Shown here in pieces: positions 9,060-15,745 of a stretch of 64,000 nt of DNA (positions are counted from its first letter, which is position 1; every line of letters begins with the position of its first letter). Below the pieces are notes generated by a model that was not told where the DNA came from, did no database searches, and worked only from the letters and a program-made list of their open reading frames with translations. The DNA is taken from assembly GCF_025399835.1 (NCBI RefSeq), contig NZ_JAODVR010000001.1, positions 1,364,001-1,428,000 of the forward strand, in the 5' to 3' direction. A program made the translations under genes and the position numbers. Source of the DNA: Haloarchaeobius sp. HME9146. Lineage in GTDB: Archaea; Halobacteriota; Halobacteria; Halobacteriales; Natrialbaceae.

Positions 9060-10133
9060 ATGCGCGGCCAGCCACAGGACTTCGACCGGGTTCTCTCCTC
9101 GATGTGCACACCACCACACCCGGTCGCTCGCGAGGCCGCAGAGCGCTATCTCGCCACGAACCCCGGCGACCCCGCGACGTACCAGACGGTCGCCGACCTC
9201 GAAGACGACGCCGTCGCCATGCTCGGCGACATCGTCGGCCTCGACGACCCCGCGGGCTACATCGCCAGCGGCGGCACGGAGGCCAACATCCAGGCGGTCC
9301 GGATGGCGCGCAACCGCTCGGTGTCGAGCGACCCGAACGTCGTCGTCCCCGAGAGCGCGCACTTCTCGTTCCAGAAGGCCGCCGACGTGCTGGCCATCGA
9401 GTTGCGAATCGCGCCACTGACCGACAACTACACGGTGGACCTCGGCGCTGTCAAGCGATTCTGTGACGAGGACACCGCCGGAATCGTCGGCGTCGCCGGC
9501 TCGACCGAGTACGGCCGGGTCGACCCGATTCCCGAACTCGCGAACATCGCCCACCGCCACGACGCGCTGTTGCACGTCGACGCGGCCTGGGGCGGGTTCT
9601 TGCTTCCCTTCACCGACCACGACTGGCACTTCGGCCACGCCGGCGTGGACACCCTGACCATCGACCCGCACAAGATGGGTCAGGCCGCGATTCCGGCCGG
9701 TGGCCTGCTCGCCCGCGAGGACGAACTGTTCGACGCGCTCGCCGTCGACACGCCCTACCTCGAATCCGCGAAACAGGCGACGCTCACGGGTACCCGCTCC
9801 GGCGCGGGCGTCGCCAGCGCGGCCGCAGCGATGCAGGAACTCTGGCCCGACGGCTACCGCGAGCAGTACGAGACCTCGGTCGCGAACGCCGACTTCCTCG
9901 TCGACGCGCTGCGCGAGCGTGGCTTCGACGTGGTCGAGCCCGACCTTCCCATCGTCACCGCGGACGTCTCCTCCGAGCTGTTCGAGGCGCTCCGCGAGGA
10001 AGGCTGGCGGGTCTCTACCACCGGTTCAGACGAGATGCGCGTGGTCATGATGCCCCACGTCACCCGCGAGATGCTGTCGGCGTTCCTGACTGATATCGAC
10101 CGGCTTCGCCCCACCGTGAACATCAACACTTAG
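9060..10133 (+). CDS. mfnA: MfnA-type L-tyrosine/L-aspartate decarboxylase
   Basis: PLP-dependent decarboxylase of the group II / MfnA family. Visible motifs are SGGTEANIQ (phosphate binding), HVDAAWGG (Asp contacting the pyridine nitrogen) and DPHKMGQ with the Schiff-base Lys at about residue 205. In methanogens MfnA makes tyramine for methanofuran. In organisms without methanofuran, such as halophiles, the likely role is aspartate to beta-alanine for coenzyme A; that is inference from pathway need. ATG 9060 is preferred to 9054 because CTAAAT at 9031-9036 is then 26 bases upstream. Confidence 0.9.
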   Translation: MRGQPQDFDRVLSSMCTPPHPVAREAAERYLATNPGDPATYQTVADLEDDAVAMLGDIVGLDDPAGYIASGGTEANIQAVRMARNRSVSSDPNVVVPESAHFSFQKAADVLAIELRIAPLTDNYTVDLGAVKRFCDEDTAGIVGVAGSTEYGRVDPIPELANIAHRHDALLHVDAAWGGFLLPFTDHDWHFGHAGVDTLTIDPHKMGQAAIPAGGLLAREDELFDALAVDTPYLESAKQATLTGTRSGAGVASAAAAMQELWPDGYREQYETSVANADFLVDALRERGFDVVEPDLPIVTADVSSELFEALREEGWRVSTTGSDEMRVVMMPHVTREMLSAFLTDIDRLRPTVNINT

Positions 10134-10159
10134 GTTTCGGCGGCGGTGAGGCTCTGTCA

Positions 10160-10738
10160 GTGACAGCCGTACTCACGACTGGTCCCCACATGCTCCTCGA
10201 TTCCATCGTGCTCGCCCCGTGGTTCGACTACCACTGGCTCGAAGCGGCAGTCGAAACCGCGACCGGCTGGGTCGGTCTCGGTATCATCGCCATCTACTCG
10301 TTCCTCATCGCGTTCGTGTTGCCCCTGCCCAGCGAGATCGTCCTCGCGCCGAAACTCCAGCTCGGGGTCCCGCGCACCCTCGAACTCGGGCTCATCATGG
10401 TCGCGAGTGGCCTCGGCAAGGCCGGTGGCAGCGTGTTCGCGTTCCACATCGGCCAGGAGGCCAAGGAAGCCGGCCCCGTCGTCCGGTTCCTGAAACGCTC
10501 GCGCTTCGATGTCATCGAGTGGTCGGAGAAGCAGACGGTCGAACTCGCACGCAAGTACGGGTACGCCGGGCTCGCGATGGCGCTGTCGGTTCCCTTCTTC
10601 CCCGACACGCTCTCCATCTACGCCTTCGCCGTGCTCGAAGAGGACTACCTGAAGTTCGCGGCCGCGACGTTCGTCGGCAGCGTCGGGCGGCTGCTGGTCA
10701 CCGTCCTGTTCTTCAGTGGCGCGTTCGCGCTGCTGTGA
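10160..10738 (+). CDS. DedA/VTT-like (YqaA-type) membrane protein
   Basis: Small integral membrane protein (192 residues) with about four hydrophobic segments and the SNARE-associated/VTT domain pattern: LPLPSEIVLAP, a Gly-rich re-entrant region GLGKAGGSVFAF, and later PFFPDT. Family members act in membrane lipid homeostasis or undecaprenyl-phosphate-type lipid flipping; the archaeal substrate is not known. The GTG at 10160 is chosen because a Shine-Dalgarno-like GGTGAG lies about 10 bases upstream. The ATG at 10190 is an alternative. Confidence 0.78.
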   Translation: MTAVLTTGPHMLLDSIVLAPWFDYHWLEAAVETATGWVGLGIIAIYSFLIAFVLPLPSEIVLAPKLQLGVPRTLELGLIMVASGLGKAGGSVFAFHIGQEAKEAGPVVRFLKRSRFDVIEWSEKQTVELARKYGYAGLAMALSVPFFPDTLSIYAFAVLEEDYLKFAAATFVGSVGRLLVTVLFFSGAFALL

Positions 10739-10786
10739 GCTGAGCCGACGATTCGCACGGTTCTCGACCCCCGAGAAGCAGCATCT

Positions 10787-10796
10787 CGATATATCG
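10787..10796 (+). promoter_or_regulatory. TATA box for the LiaF-like gene
   Basis: CGATATATCG centred at about 10792 lies 28 bases before the ATG at 10820, the spacing expected when transcription starts at the initiator codon. It decides that start over the earlier frame at 10808. Confidence 0.6.
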
Positions 10797-10819
10797 CTTC
10801 GGCGAGCGTGTTCTCACAC

Positions 10820-11524
10820 ATGAACCTCAGACTCAACAGCCGACTCGTCAGCGGTGGCGTCATCGTCCTCTTCGGCCTCCTGCTCCTGCTCGGGACCACT
10901 GAGACCTACGACACGGCCCAGCTCTGGCTGTTCGTTCCCAGCGTGTTCGTCCTGCTCGGGGTCTGGGCCATCGTCCAGAGCCGCGCCGCCAACCTCGTCG
11001 GCCCCGCAGTCCTGATACTCGTCGCCGGGGCCATCCAGCTCGCGGCGCTCGACATCCTGACCGACGCCATCGTCGAGACCTACTGGCCCGTGCTGGTCAT
11101 CCTCGTCGGCCTCACGGTCGTCTTCGGCCGGCAGCTCCGGACCCGGACGGTCTCGACCGACGCGGAGACCCTCGACATCTTCGCGATGTTCGGCGGCGTC
11201 ACCAAGCGCGCGACCGGCTCGCGGTTCGCCCAGGCCGACGTGACCACCCTGTTCGGCGGCTCCGAACTCGACCTGCGCGACACCGAGCCCGTCGGCACCG
11301 CCCAGGTCGACGTGTTCGCGATGTTCGGCGGCGTGGAACTCCACGTCCCCGAGACCTGGACCGTCCGCATGGAGGTCCTGCCCGTCTTCGGCGCGGCCGA
11401 GGACGCCCGCCCGCGGGTGATTCGGGAAGGTGGTGACGAGGTGACCGGTCGGGCCGCCCGCGGGGAGGAGGTAGACCTCATCGTCACCGGGCTTGTCGGG
11501 TTCGGTGGCGTCGAAGTGAACTGA
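10820..11524 (+). CDS. LiaF-type transmembrane/cell-wall-active-antibiotics-response-like protein
   Basis: Four hydrophobic segments fill residues about 10-100. They are followed by a soluble beta-rich half with repeated short motifs (FAMFGGV twice, LFGGSELDL, GFGGVEVN), as in LiaF C-terminal beta-helix domains. Bacterial LiaF proteins restrain the LiaRS stress system. No LiaRS pair is visible here, so only the fold is claimed. The leaderless start is supported by the TATA box at 10787-10796. The T-rich sequence after the stop may end transcription. Confidence 0.75.
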   Translation: MNLRLNSRLVSGGVIVLFGLLLLLGTTETYDTAQLWLFVPSVFVLLGVWAIVQSRAANLVGPAVLILVAGAIQLAALDILTDAIVETYWPVLVILVGLTVVFGRQLRTRTVSTDAETLDIFAMFGGVTKRATGSRFAQADVTTLFGGSELDLRDTEPVGTAQVDVFAMFGGVELHVPETWTVRMEVLPVFGAAEDARPRVIREGGDEVTGRAARGEEVDLIVTGLVGFGGVEVN

Positions 11525-11557
11525 ATTTCCGGTTTCTATCGTCTGTTCTCGATTTTC
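11522..11557 (+). terminator. T-rich putative archaeal terminator
   Basis: The bases after the stop at 11524 contain several T runs (ATTTCC, GGTTTC, GATTTTCC) in an otherwise GC-rich genome, as expected of archaeal U-tract termination. There is no stem-loop, and the call is tentative. Confidence 0.3.
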
Positions 11558-11586
11558 CGTCTGGCGCGTGCTGGTTCGCGTGCCGG

Positions 11587-11905
11587 AGGCCGCGAGCCGG
11601 CATCGCGCGAGGGATGCGCACTGGACTGGAGCGAAGCGGAAGGAAGCGCGCAATCGGCTGGGGAGGGCGTGGTGCGGTCATCACCACCAGCGTGAGTGGT
11701 CTGCTCGTCGCCACCAACGACCACCTGCAATTTCGTCTGTTGTGCTGTGGTGTATCGGGAGCGCACATCGACTCGTGCCGATGGCAATGGAACCGCACCC
11801 GCCCCGCACCGCATCCACAGCCTCCCCAGCCGACTGCGGTGCTCGTTCCGCTACCGCTCCACTGCGCTCCTCGTCCCTCGCGCGGCTCCGCCGCGGCCGT
11901 CTCGT
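11587..11905. repeat. Long imperfect inverted repeat element, no ORF
   Basis: Sequence around 11605-11677 reappears in inverted orientation around 11804-11884. Shared blocks include GCGCGAGGGA, GCGGAA and TCGGCTGGGGAGG, with small gaps between. Similarity weakens but continues outward (GGCCGCG...GCGCG). The centre of about 125 bases is unlike the arms. No transposase or other credible ORF lies inside. It could be a MITE-like element, a decayed duplication or DNA encoding a long RNA hairpin. It occupies most of the otherwise geneless 11525-11960 stretch. Confidence 0.55.
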
Positions 11906-11975
11906 GAACCTCGACGACCGCGTCAGCGCACGCCAGAGCCGGAATCACGACACCACATCGCACACACCACGACAC

Positions 11976-11984
11976 CTTTTTATC
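11976..11984 (+). promoter_or_regulatory. Orphan TATA box upstream of a 17-codon ORF
   Basis: CTTTTTATC is centred 27 bases before GTG 12008 and is the strongest box in the gap. It does not fit metG, which has its own TTTTAG at 12184-12189. It therefore marks a separate transcript, either a mini-ORF message or an RNA. Confidence 0.5.
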
Positions 11985-12007
11985 CGACTCACGACCAACC
12001 CCGTACT

Positions 12008-12061
12008 GTGACAGACACGACCCGTCACGTCCCCGAGAACCGCCGTATGCGCATGGCGTGA
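12008..12061 (+). CDS. Possible 17-residue leaderless mini-ORF
   Basis: GTG at 12008, 27 bases after a strong TATA box, opens a frame that reads MTDTTRHVPENRRMRMA and then stops. It is short and basic, unlike the acidic proteome. The stop falls in the loop of the GNRA hairpin at 12051-12068, so translation would open that hairpin. It may be a regulatory upstream ORF or chance; I do not recognise the peptide. Confidence 0.25.
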   Translation: MTDTTRHVPENRRMRMA

Positions 12062-12183
12062 GCCATGCCTGGCGGGTGGACCGGGGTTGCGGGTCGGTCA
12101 TACGACTTCTCCGCGCGGTCTGAAAGCTGGGCGCTGTCGAATTCCAGAGCGAACCGCCCACAGAGTAGACCGGAATCAGCGGG

Positions 12184-12189
12184 TTTTAG
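12184..12189 (+). promoter_or_regulatory. metG TATA-like box
   Basis: TTTTAG is centred 27 bases before the metG ATG at 12214. It sits in the loop of a GCGGG/CCCGC inverted repeat, which may only reflect flanking base composition. Confidence 0.45.
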
Positions 12190-12213
12190 GCCCGCACGAT
12201 AGCAGACGATACC

Positions 12214-14298
12214 ATGAGCAACGACGACTTTCCCACGGAGAACACCGCGGTGGTGACGTGTGGGTTGCCGTACGCCAACGGCGACCTGCACGTCGGCCAC
12301 CTGCGAGGGTACACGAGTGCAGACACGTTCAACCGCGCCCTCGGCAAGCTGGGCCAGCAGACGGCGTACGTCTGTGGCTCGGACATGCACGGGACACCCA
12401 TCGCGGTGAACGCCGAGAAGGAGGGCGTCTCGCCCGAGGAGTTCTCGCTCTCGTACCACGAGCAGTACGAGGAGACGTTCCCGCGGTTCAACATCGAGTT
12501 CGACAACTACGGGCACACCCACGACGAGACGAACACCGAGCTCACCCAGTCCATCGTCCGCAAACTGGAGGAGGAGGGCTACGTCTACGAGAAGGAGATC
12601 AAGGTGGCCTGGGACCCGACCGAGGACCAGCCGCTCCCGGACCGGTACGTCGAGGGGACCTGCCCGTACTGCGGCGAGCAGGCTCGCGGTGACGAGTGTG
12701 ACGAGGGCTGTGGTCGCCACCTCGAACCAGGTGAGATTGAGGACCCGGTCTCCTCGGTCACGGGCAACCCGGCGGAGTACCGCGAGCGCCCCCACAAGTT
12801 CTTCGAGGTCTCCGAACTGTCCGACTACCTCACGGAGTTCCTCGACGGGCTGGAGGGCACGAGCAACGCGAAGAACCAGCCCCGCGAGTGGATCGAATCG
12901 GGGCTGCAGGACTGGTGTATCACCCGCGACCTCGACTGGGGTATCGACTACCCCGGCGAGAATCCTGAAGACCTGGTGCTGTACGTGTGGGTCGACGCGC
13001 CCATCGAGTACATCTCCAGCACGAAGCAGTACTCCGACCGGGTCGGGAAAGACGAGTACGACTGGGAGCAGGTCTGGAAGCAGGACGAGGGTGAGATCAT
13101 CCACGTCATCGGCCGTGACATCATCCAGCATCACACCATCTTCTGGCCGGCGATGCTCCACGTGGCGGAGTACAATGCCCCGCGGGCCATCTGCGCGACC
13201 GGGTTCGTCACCATCAACGGGAAGGGCCTCTCGACCTCCCGGAACCGCGCCATCTGGGCACGTGAGTACCTCGACGAGGGCTTCCACCCGGACCTCCTCC
13301 GGTACTACCTGACGACGATGGGCGGCTTCCAGCAGGACCTCGACTTCAGCTGGGACCGCTTCCAGGAGCGCGTCAACGGCGAGCTGGTGGGGACGGTTGG
13401 GAACTTCCTCTACCGGAGTCTGCTGTTCGCCCAGCGGAACTTCGGCGGCACGCCCGACGTGGACCTCTCCGCGGAGGTCGAAGACCGCATCGAGCAGGCC
13501 ATCGAGGACTTCACCGACGCGGTCAACGAGTACGAGATCCGCCGGGCCGGCGACGCCGCGGTCAAGCTCGCCCAGTTCGGGAACGAGTACATCCAGCAGC
13601 ACGAGCCGTGGAAGCTGGACGACGAGGAGGCCGCGCCGGTCATCCGCGACTGCGTCCAGATTGCCAAGGCCGTCACGCTCCTCATCGAGCCCATCACGCC
13701 CGGGAAGGCCGAGCAGGCATGGGACCAGTTCGCCGGCGAGGGCGACGTCCACGAGGTCACGGTCGACGCGGCACTGGAGCCGCCCGCGGCCGAGTTCGGC
13801 GAGCCGACCGAGCTGTTCGAGAAGGTCGAGGACGACCGCGTCGCGGAGCTGAACGAGAAGCTCGAAGCGCGTGTCGCCGAGGCGGCTGCGGACGACGAGG
13901 CCGAGGAGGAAAGCGAAAGTGACGAGACCGACGAGGGCGAGGCTGGGGACGTGAGCGACGAACTCGAACCCCTGCTGGATTCGCGCATCGGTTTCGACGA
14001 CTTCCAGGACCTCGACATCCGCGTCGGCCGCATCGAATCGGCCGAGCCCATCGAGGACTCCGACAAGCTGGCGAAGCTCGAGGTCGACATCGGCTTCGAG
14101 ACGCGACAGGTCGTCGCGGGCATCAAGCAGCTCCACGACCTCGACGAGCTGCCGGGCACAAAGGTCGTGCTGCTCGCGAACATGGAGAAGGCCGAACTGT
14201 TCGGCGTCGAGTCGAACGGGATGGTGCTCGCGGCTGGCGAGCAGGCCGACCTGCTGACGACCCACGGCGACGCCGAGCCGGGCACGAAGGTCCGGTAA
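12214..14298 (+). CDS. metG: Methionyl-tRNA synthetase
   Basis: Class I aminoacyl-tRNA synthetase charging tRNA-Met. The HIGH motif appears as HVGH at residues 26-29 and the KMSKS loop as KGLSTS at 337-342. A zinc-binding knuckle CPYCGEQARGDECDEGC sits in the connective-peptide domain. The anticodon-binding helical domain is followed by an acidic linker (rich in E, D, S) and a C-terminal tRNA-binding OB domain (FDDFQDLDIRVGRI to the end) of the Trbp111 type. The 694-residue length fits a haloarchaeal MetG with fused OB domain. The preceding 690 bases hold repeats and a possible RNA. Confidence 0.97.
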   Translation: MSNDDFPTENTAVVTCGLPYANGDLHVGHLRGYTSADTFNRALGKLGQQTAYVCGSDMHGTPIAVNAEKEGVSPEEFSLSYHEQYEETFPRFNIEFDNYGHTHDETNTELTQSIVRKLEEEGYVYEKEIKVAWDPTEDQPLPDRYVEGTCPYCGEQARGDECDEGCGRHLEPGEIEDPVSSVTGNPAEYRERPHKFFEVSELSDYLTEFLDGLEGTSNAKNQPREWIESGLQDWCITRDLDWGIDYPGENPEDLVLYVWVDAPIEYISSTKQYSDRVGKDEYDWEQVWKQDEGEIIHVIGRDIIQHHTIFWPAMLHVAEYNAPRAICATGFVTINGKGLSTSRNRAIWAREYLDEGFHPDLLRYYLTTMGGFQQDLDFSWDRFQERVNGELVGTVGNFLYRSLLFAQRNFGGTPDVDLSAEVEDRIEQAIEDFTDAVNEYEIRRAGDAAVKLAQFGNEYIQQHEPWKLDDEEAAPVIRDCVQIAKAVTLLIEPITPGKAEQAWDQFAGEGDVHEVTVDAALEPPAAEFGEPTELFEKVEDDRVAELNEKLEARVAEAAADDEAEEESESDETDEGEAGDVSDELEPLLDSRIGFDDFQDLDIRVGRIESAEPIEDSDKLAKLEVDIGFETRQVVAGIKQLHDLDELPGTKVVLLANMEKAELFGVESNGMVLAAGEQADLLTTHGDAEPGTKVR

Positions 14299-14357
14299 GG
14301 CGGTCTGGACAGGGTCGACCACCATTCTTGACACCGTTGGCTATTCCCATTGGCCTA

Positions 14358-14365
14358 GATTTATC
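14358..14365 (+). promoter_or_regulatory. TATA box deciding a GTG start
   Basis: GATTTATC is centred 28 bases before GTG 14390 and indicates a leaderless start there, not at the upstream in-frame GTG at 14378. Confidence 0.6.
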
Positions 14366-14389
14366 AGTCGTCCGTCAGTGTGTGCAGTC

Positions 14390-15268
14390 GTGACTTCCAA
14401 CGAAGACGGCATCAGCCGACGCAGCGCTCTCCAGACACTCGCGACCACGGGGCTCGCACTGGGTGGGCTCACCGGCGTCGCAGCCGCCGGCGGGAGCGAT
14501 GGCGACTACCAGGCACCCGCGGACTACCCGCTCATCTCGACCCGGGGGCACTTCGACGACGACGGGAACCTCACGTCGAGCGGGACGACGTACAACTACT
14601 ACGGCGAGGGCGACTGGGCGAAGTACACCGAGTCCTGGCACGACGAGATCATCGTCTTCGTCCACGGCTGGAACCAGGACGACTCGGAGGACCAGGACAT
14701 CGACGGCGCGTACACCTGCGAACTCGCCCTGGAGCAGAACGGCGTCTCCCAGACGAACGTCGGCTACTCGTGGGACTCCGACCGTGGCTGGTGGACGGCC
14801 GTCGACATCGCCAAGCGGAACGGGCCGAAGCTGGCGAACTGGATCGCGAACTGGACCAACAACGGCGGCGACCCCATCCGCCTCGTCGGGCACTCGCTGG
14901 GCGCGCAGGTCGTCGCCAGCACGCTCGCCAACCTCCACGCCTGGGGCTACTACAACGCGGTCGAGACCGTCTCGCTGGTGGGGGCAGCCATCCCGGACCA
15001 GACCGTCTCGACAGAGGACAAGTACGGTGACGCCATCGAGTATTCGAGCTACAGCTTCGGGAACTTCTACAACCGCGAGGATTCCGTGCTGAACTGGGCC
15101 TACTCGTCGGCGGAGTGGGACACCGCTCTCGGCGAGCAGGGCATCCAGGACGGGCTCGCGGCACCCTACAACTACCAGGAACTGGACGTCACCCAGCAGG
15201 TGCCGGACCACGGCTCGTACTACGAACCGGGCGACGGCTGCATGCCCGAAGTCGTGGCGTCGTGGTGA
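14390..15268 (+). CDS. Tat-exported alpha/beta hydrolase
   Basis: The N-terminus has SRRSALQT followed by a hydrophobic stretch and VAAAGG, a Tat signal peptide without a lipobox, so a secreted soluble enzyme is predicted. The mature part is an alpha/beta hydrolase with an HGWNQ oxyanion region and nucleophile GHSLGA (Ser about 169). A candidate catalytic His lies near the C-terminal VPDHGSYYEPGDG. It resembles secreted lipase/esterase-like haloarchaeal proteins; the substrate is unknown. It is Tyr- and Trp-rich for this proteome (YNYYGEG, GYSWDSDRGWW). Confidence 0.82.
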   Translation: MTSNEDGISRRSALQTLATTGLALGGLTGVAAAGGSDGDYQAPADYPLISTRGHFDDDGNLTSSGTTYNYYGEGDWAKYTESWHDEIIVFVHGWNQDDSEDQDIDGAYTCELALEQNGVSQTNVGYSWDSDRGWWTAVDIAKRNGPKLANWIANWTNNGGDPIRLVGHSLGAQVVASTLANLHAWGYYNAVETVSLVGAAIPDQTVSTEDKYGDAIEYSSYSFGNFYNREDSVLNWAYSSAEWDTALGEQGIQDGLAAPYNYQELDVTQQVPDHGSYYEPGDGCMPEVVASW

Positions 15269-15292
15269 CGCGGCCTGAGACGCAGGCGACGC

Positions 15293-15580
15293 TCAGATGT
15301 CGGTGACGAGCTCGGCGAAGTCGTCGGTGGGGATGACCTCCATCGTCTGCATGTCCAGCCCGTGGCGCTCCATCGCGAGCGCGACCTTGAACGCCTCGTC
15401 GCGCCCGTCGGCGTCGAAGATGACGATGAAGTCGTAATCCCCGAGGACCGCGTACGTGTCTTCGAGGGTCGCGTCGTACTCTTCGACTTCGGTGTGTATC
15501 TCACCCCAGAGCGAGGCGAGCTCCTGAACGTTGTTGATGTCGCGGTCGCGGACGCGGACGAGGGACGTGTACATTCCCAT
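15293..15580 (-). CDS. GYD domain protein
   Basis: Short (95 residues) single-domain protein with the ferredoxin-like GYD pattern, here VLGDYDFIVIFDA, near the middle. The family is widespread, of unknown function, and probably forms small homo-oligomers. The start at MGMYTSL is chosen because the preceding residues in the longer frame are not protein-like; MYTSL (15574) is an alternative. It is divergent from pyk and shares the upstream region containing the TrmB-like site. Confidence 0.8.
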   Translation of the reverse strand: MGMYTSLVRVRDRDINNVQELASLWGEIHTEVEEYDATLEDTYAVLGDYDFIVIFDADGRDEAFKVALAMERHGLDMQTMEVIPTDDFAELVTDI

Positions 15581-15688
15581 TGGTGGTTGTTCACACGGAT
15601 GGCCAGAAAGGATACGGCATGACAATGGAAGGGTCGTCAGGTCTGGCCGCGTCGCCCACAGTGCCGAAACACGTCAGCGACAGTGGGG

Positions 15689-15704
15689 TACTCGGAACCG
15701 AGTA
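15689..15704. promoter_or_regulatory. TrmB-type operator upstream of pyk
   Basis: TACTCGGAACCGAGTA is a perfect 7-2-7 palindrome and an exact match to the haloarchaeal TrmB motif TACT-N7-GAGTA. It lies just upstream of the pyk TATA-like GGGGTTTTT (15712-15720). Assignment to TrmB rests on published motif knowledge; no trmB gene is in the window. Confidence 0.7.
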
Positions 15705-15745
15705 AAACACTGGGGTTTTTGCCGCCCTCCAGCGTAGACGGCCAC

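Larger units (their letters stand above)
12008..12195 (+). ncRNA. Candidate structured RNA / leader preceding metG
   Basis: This is a predicted transcribed region between the orphan promoter and metG. It contains a perfect 7-bp hairpin with a GNRA tetraloop (12051-12068: GCATGGC, GTGA, GCCATGC). Shorter pairings are GACCG/CGGTC (12079-12083 with 12095-12099), GGGCG/CGCCC (12129-12133 with 12155-12159) and GCGGG/CCCGC (12179-12183 with 12191-12195). It does not fold as a tRNA and lacks recognisable SRP or RNase P motifs. The first 54 bases are also a short ORF starting at GTG 12008. Whether it is an RNA gene, a metG leader or an unrelated mini-gene cannot be settled by eye. Confidence 0.3.

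Noticed and set aside
12125-12160. tRNA-like GTCGAATTCC with flanking complementary bases
   Set aside because: Lacks the invariant TTC of the T loop, an acceptor stem and an anticodon arm; it does not fold as a tRNA.
11484-12161. Minus-strand 225-codon frame across the metG upstream gap
   Set aside because: Arg/Ser/Pro-rich, spans inverted-repeat arms and the orphan promoter, no homologous-looking segment.
12025-14334. Minus-strand frame of 769 codons opposite metG
   Set aside because: Shadow of metG with biased D/E/V/L/G composition; no domain, no promoter.
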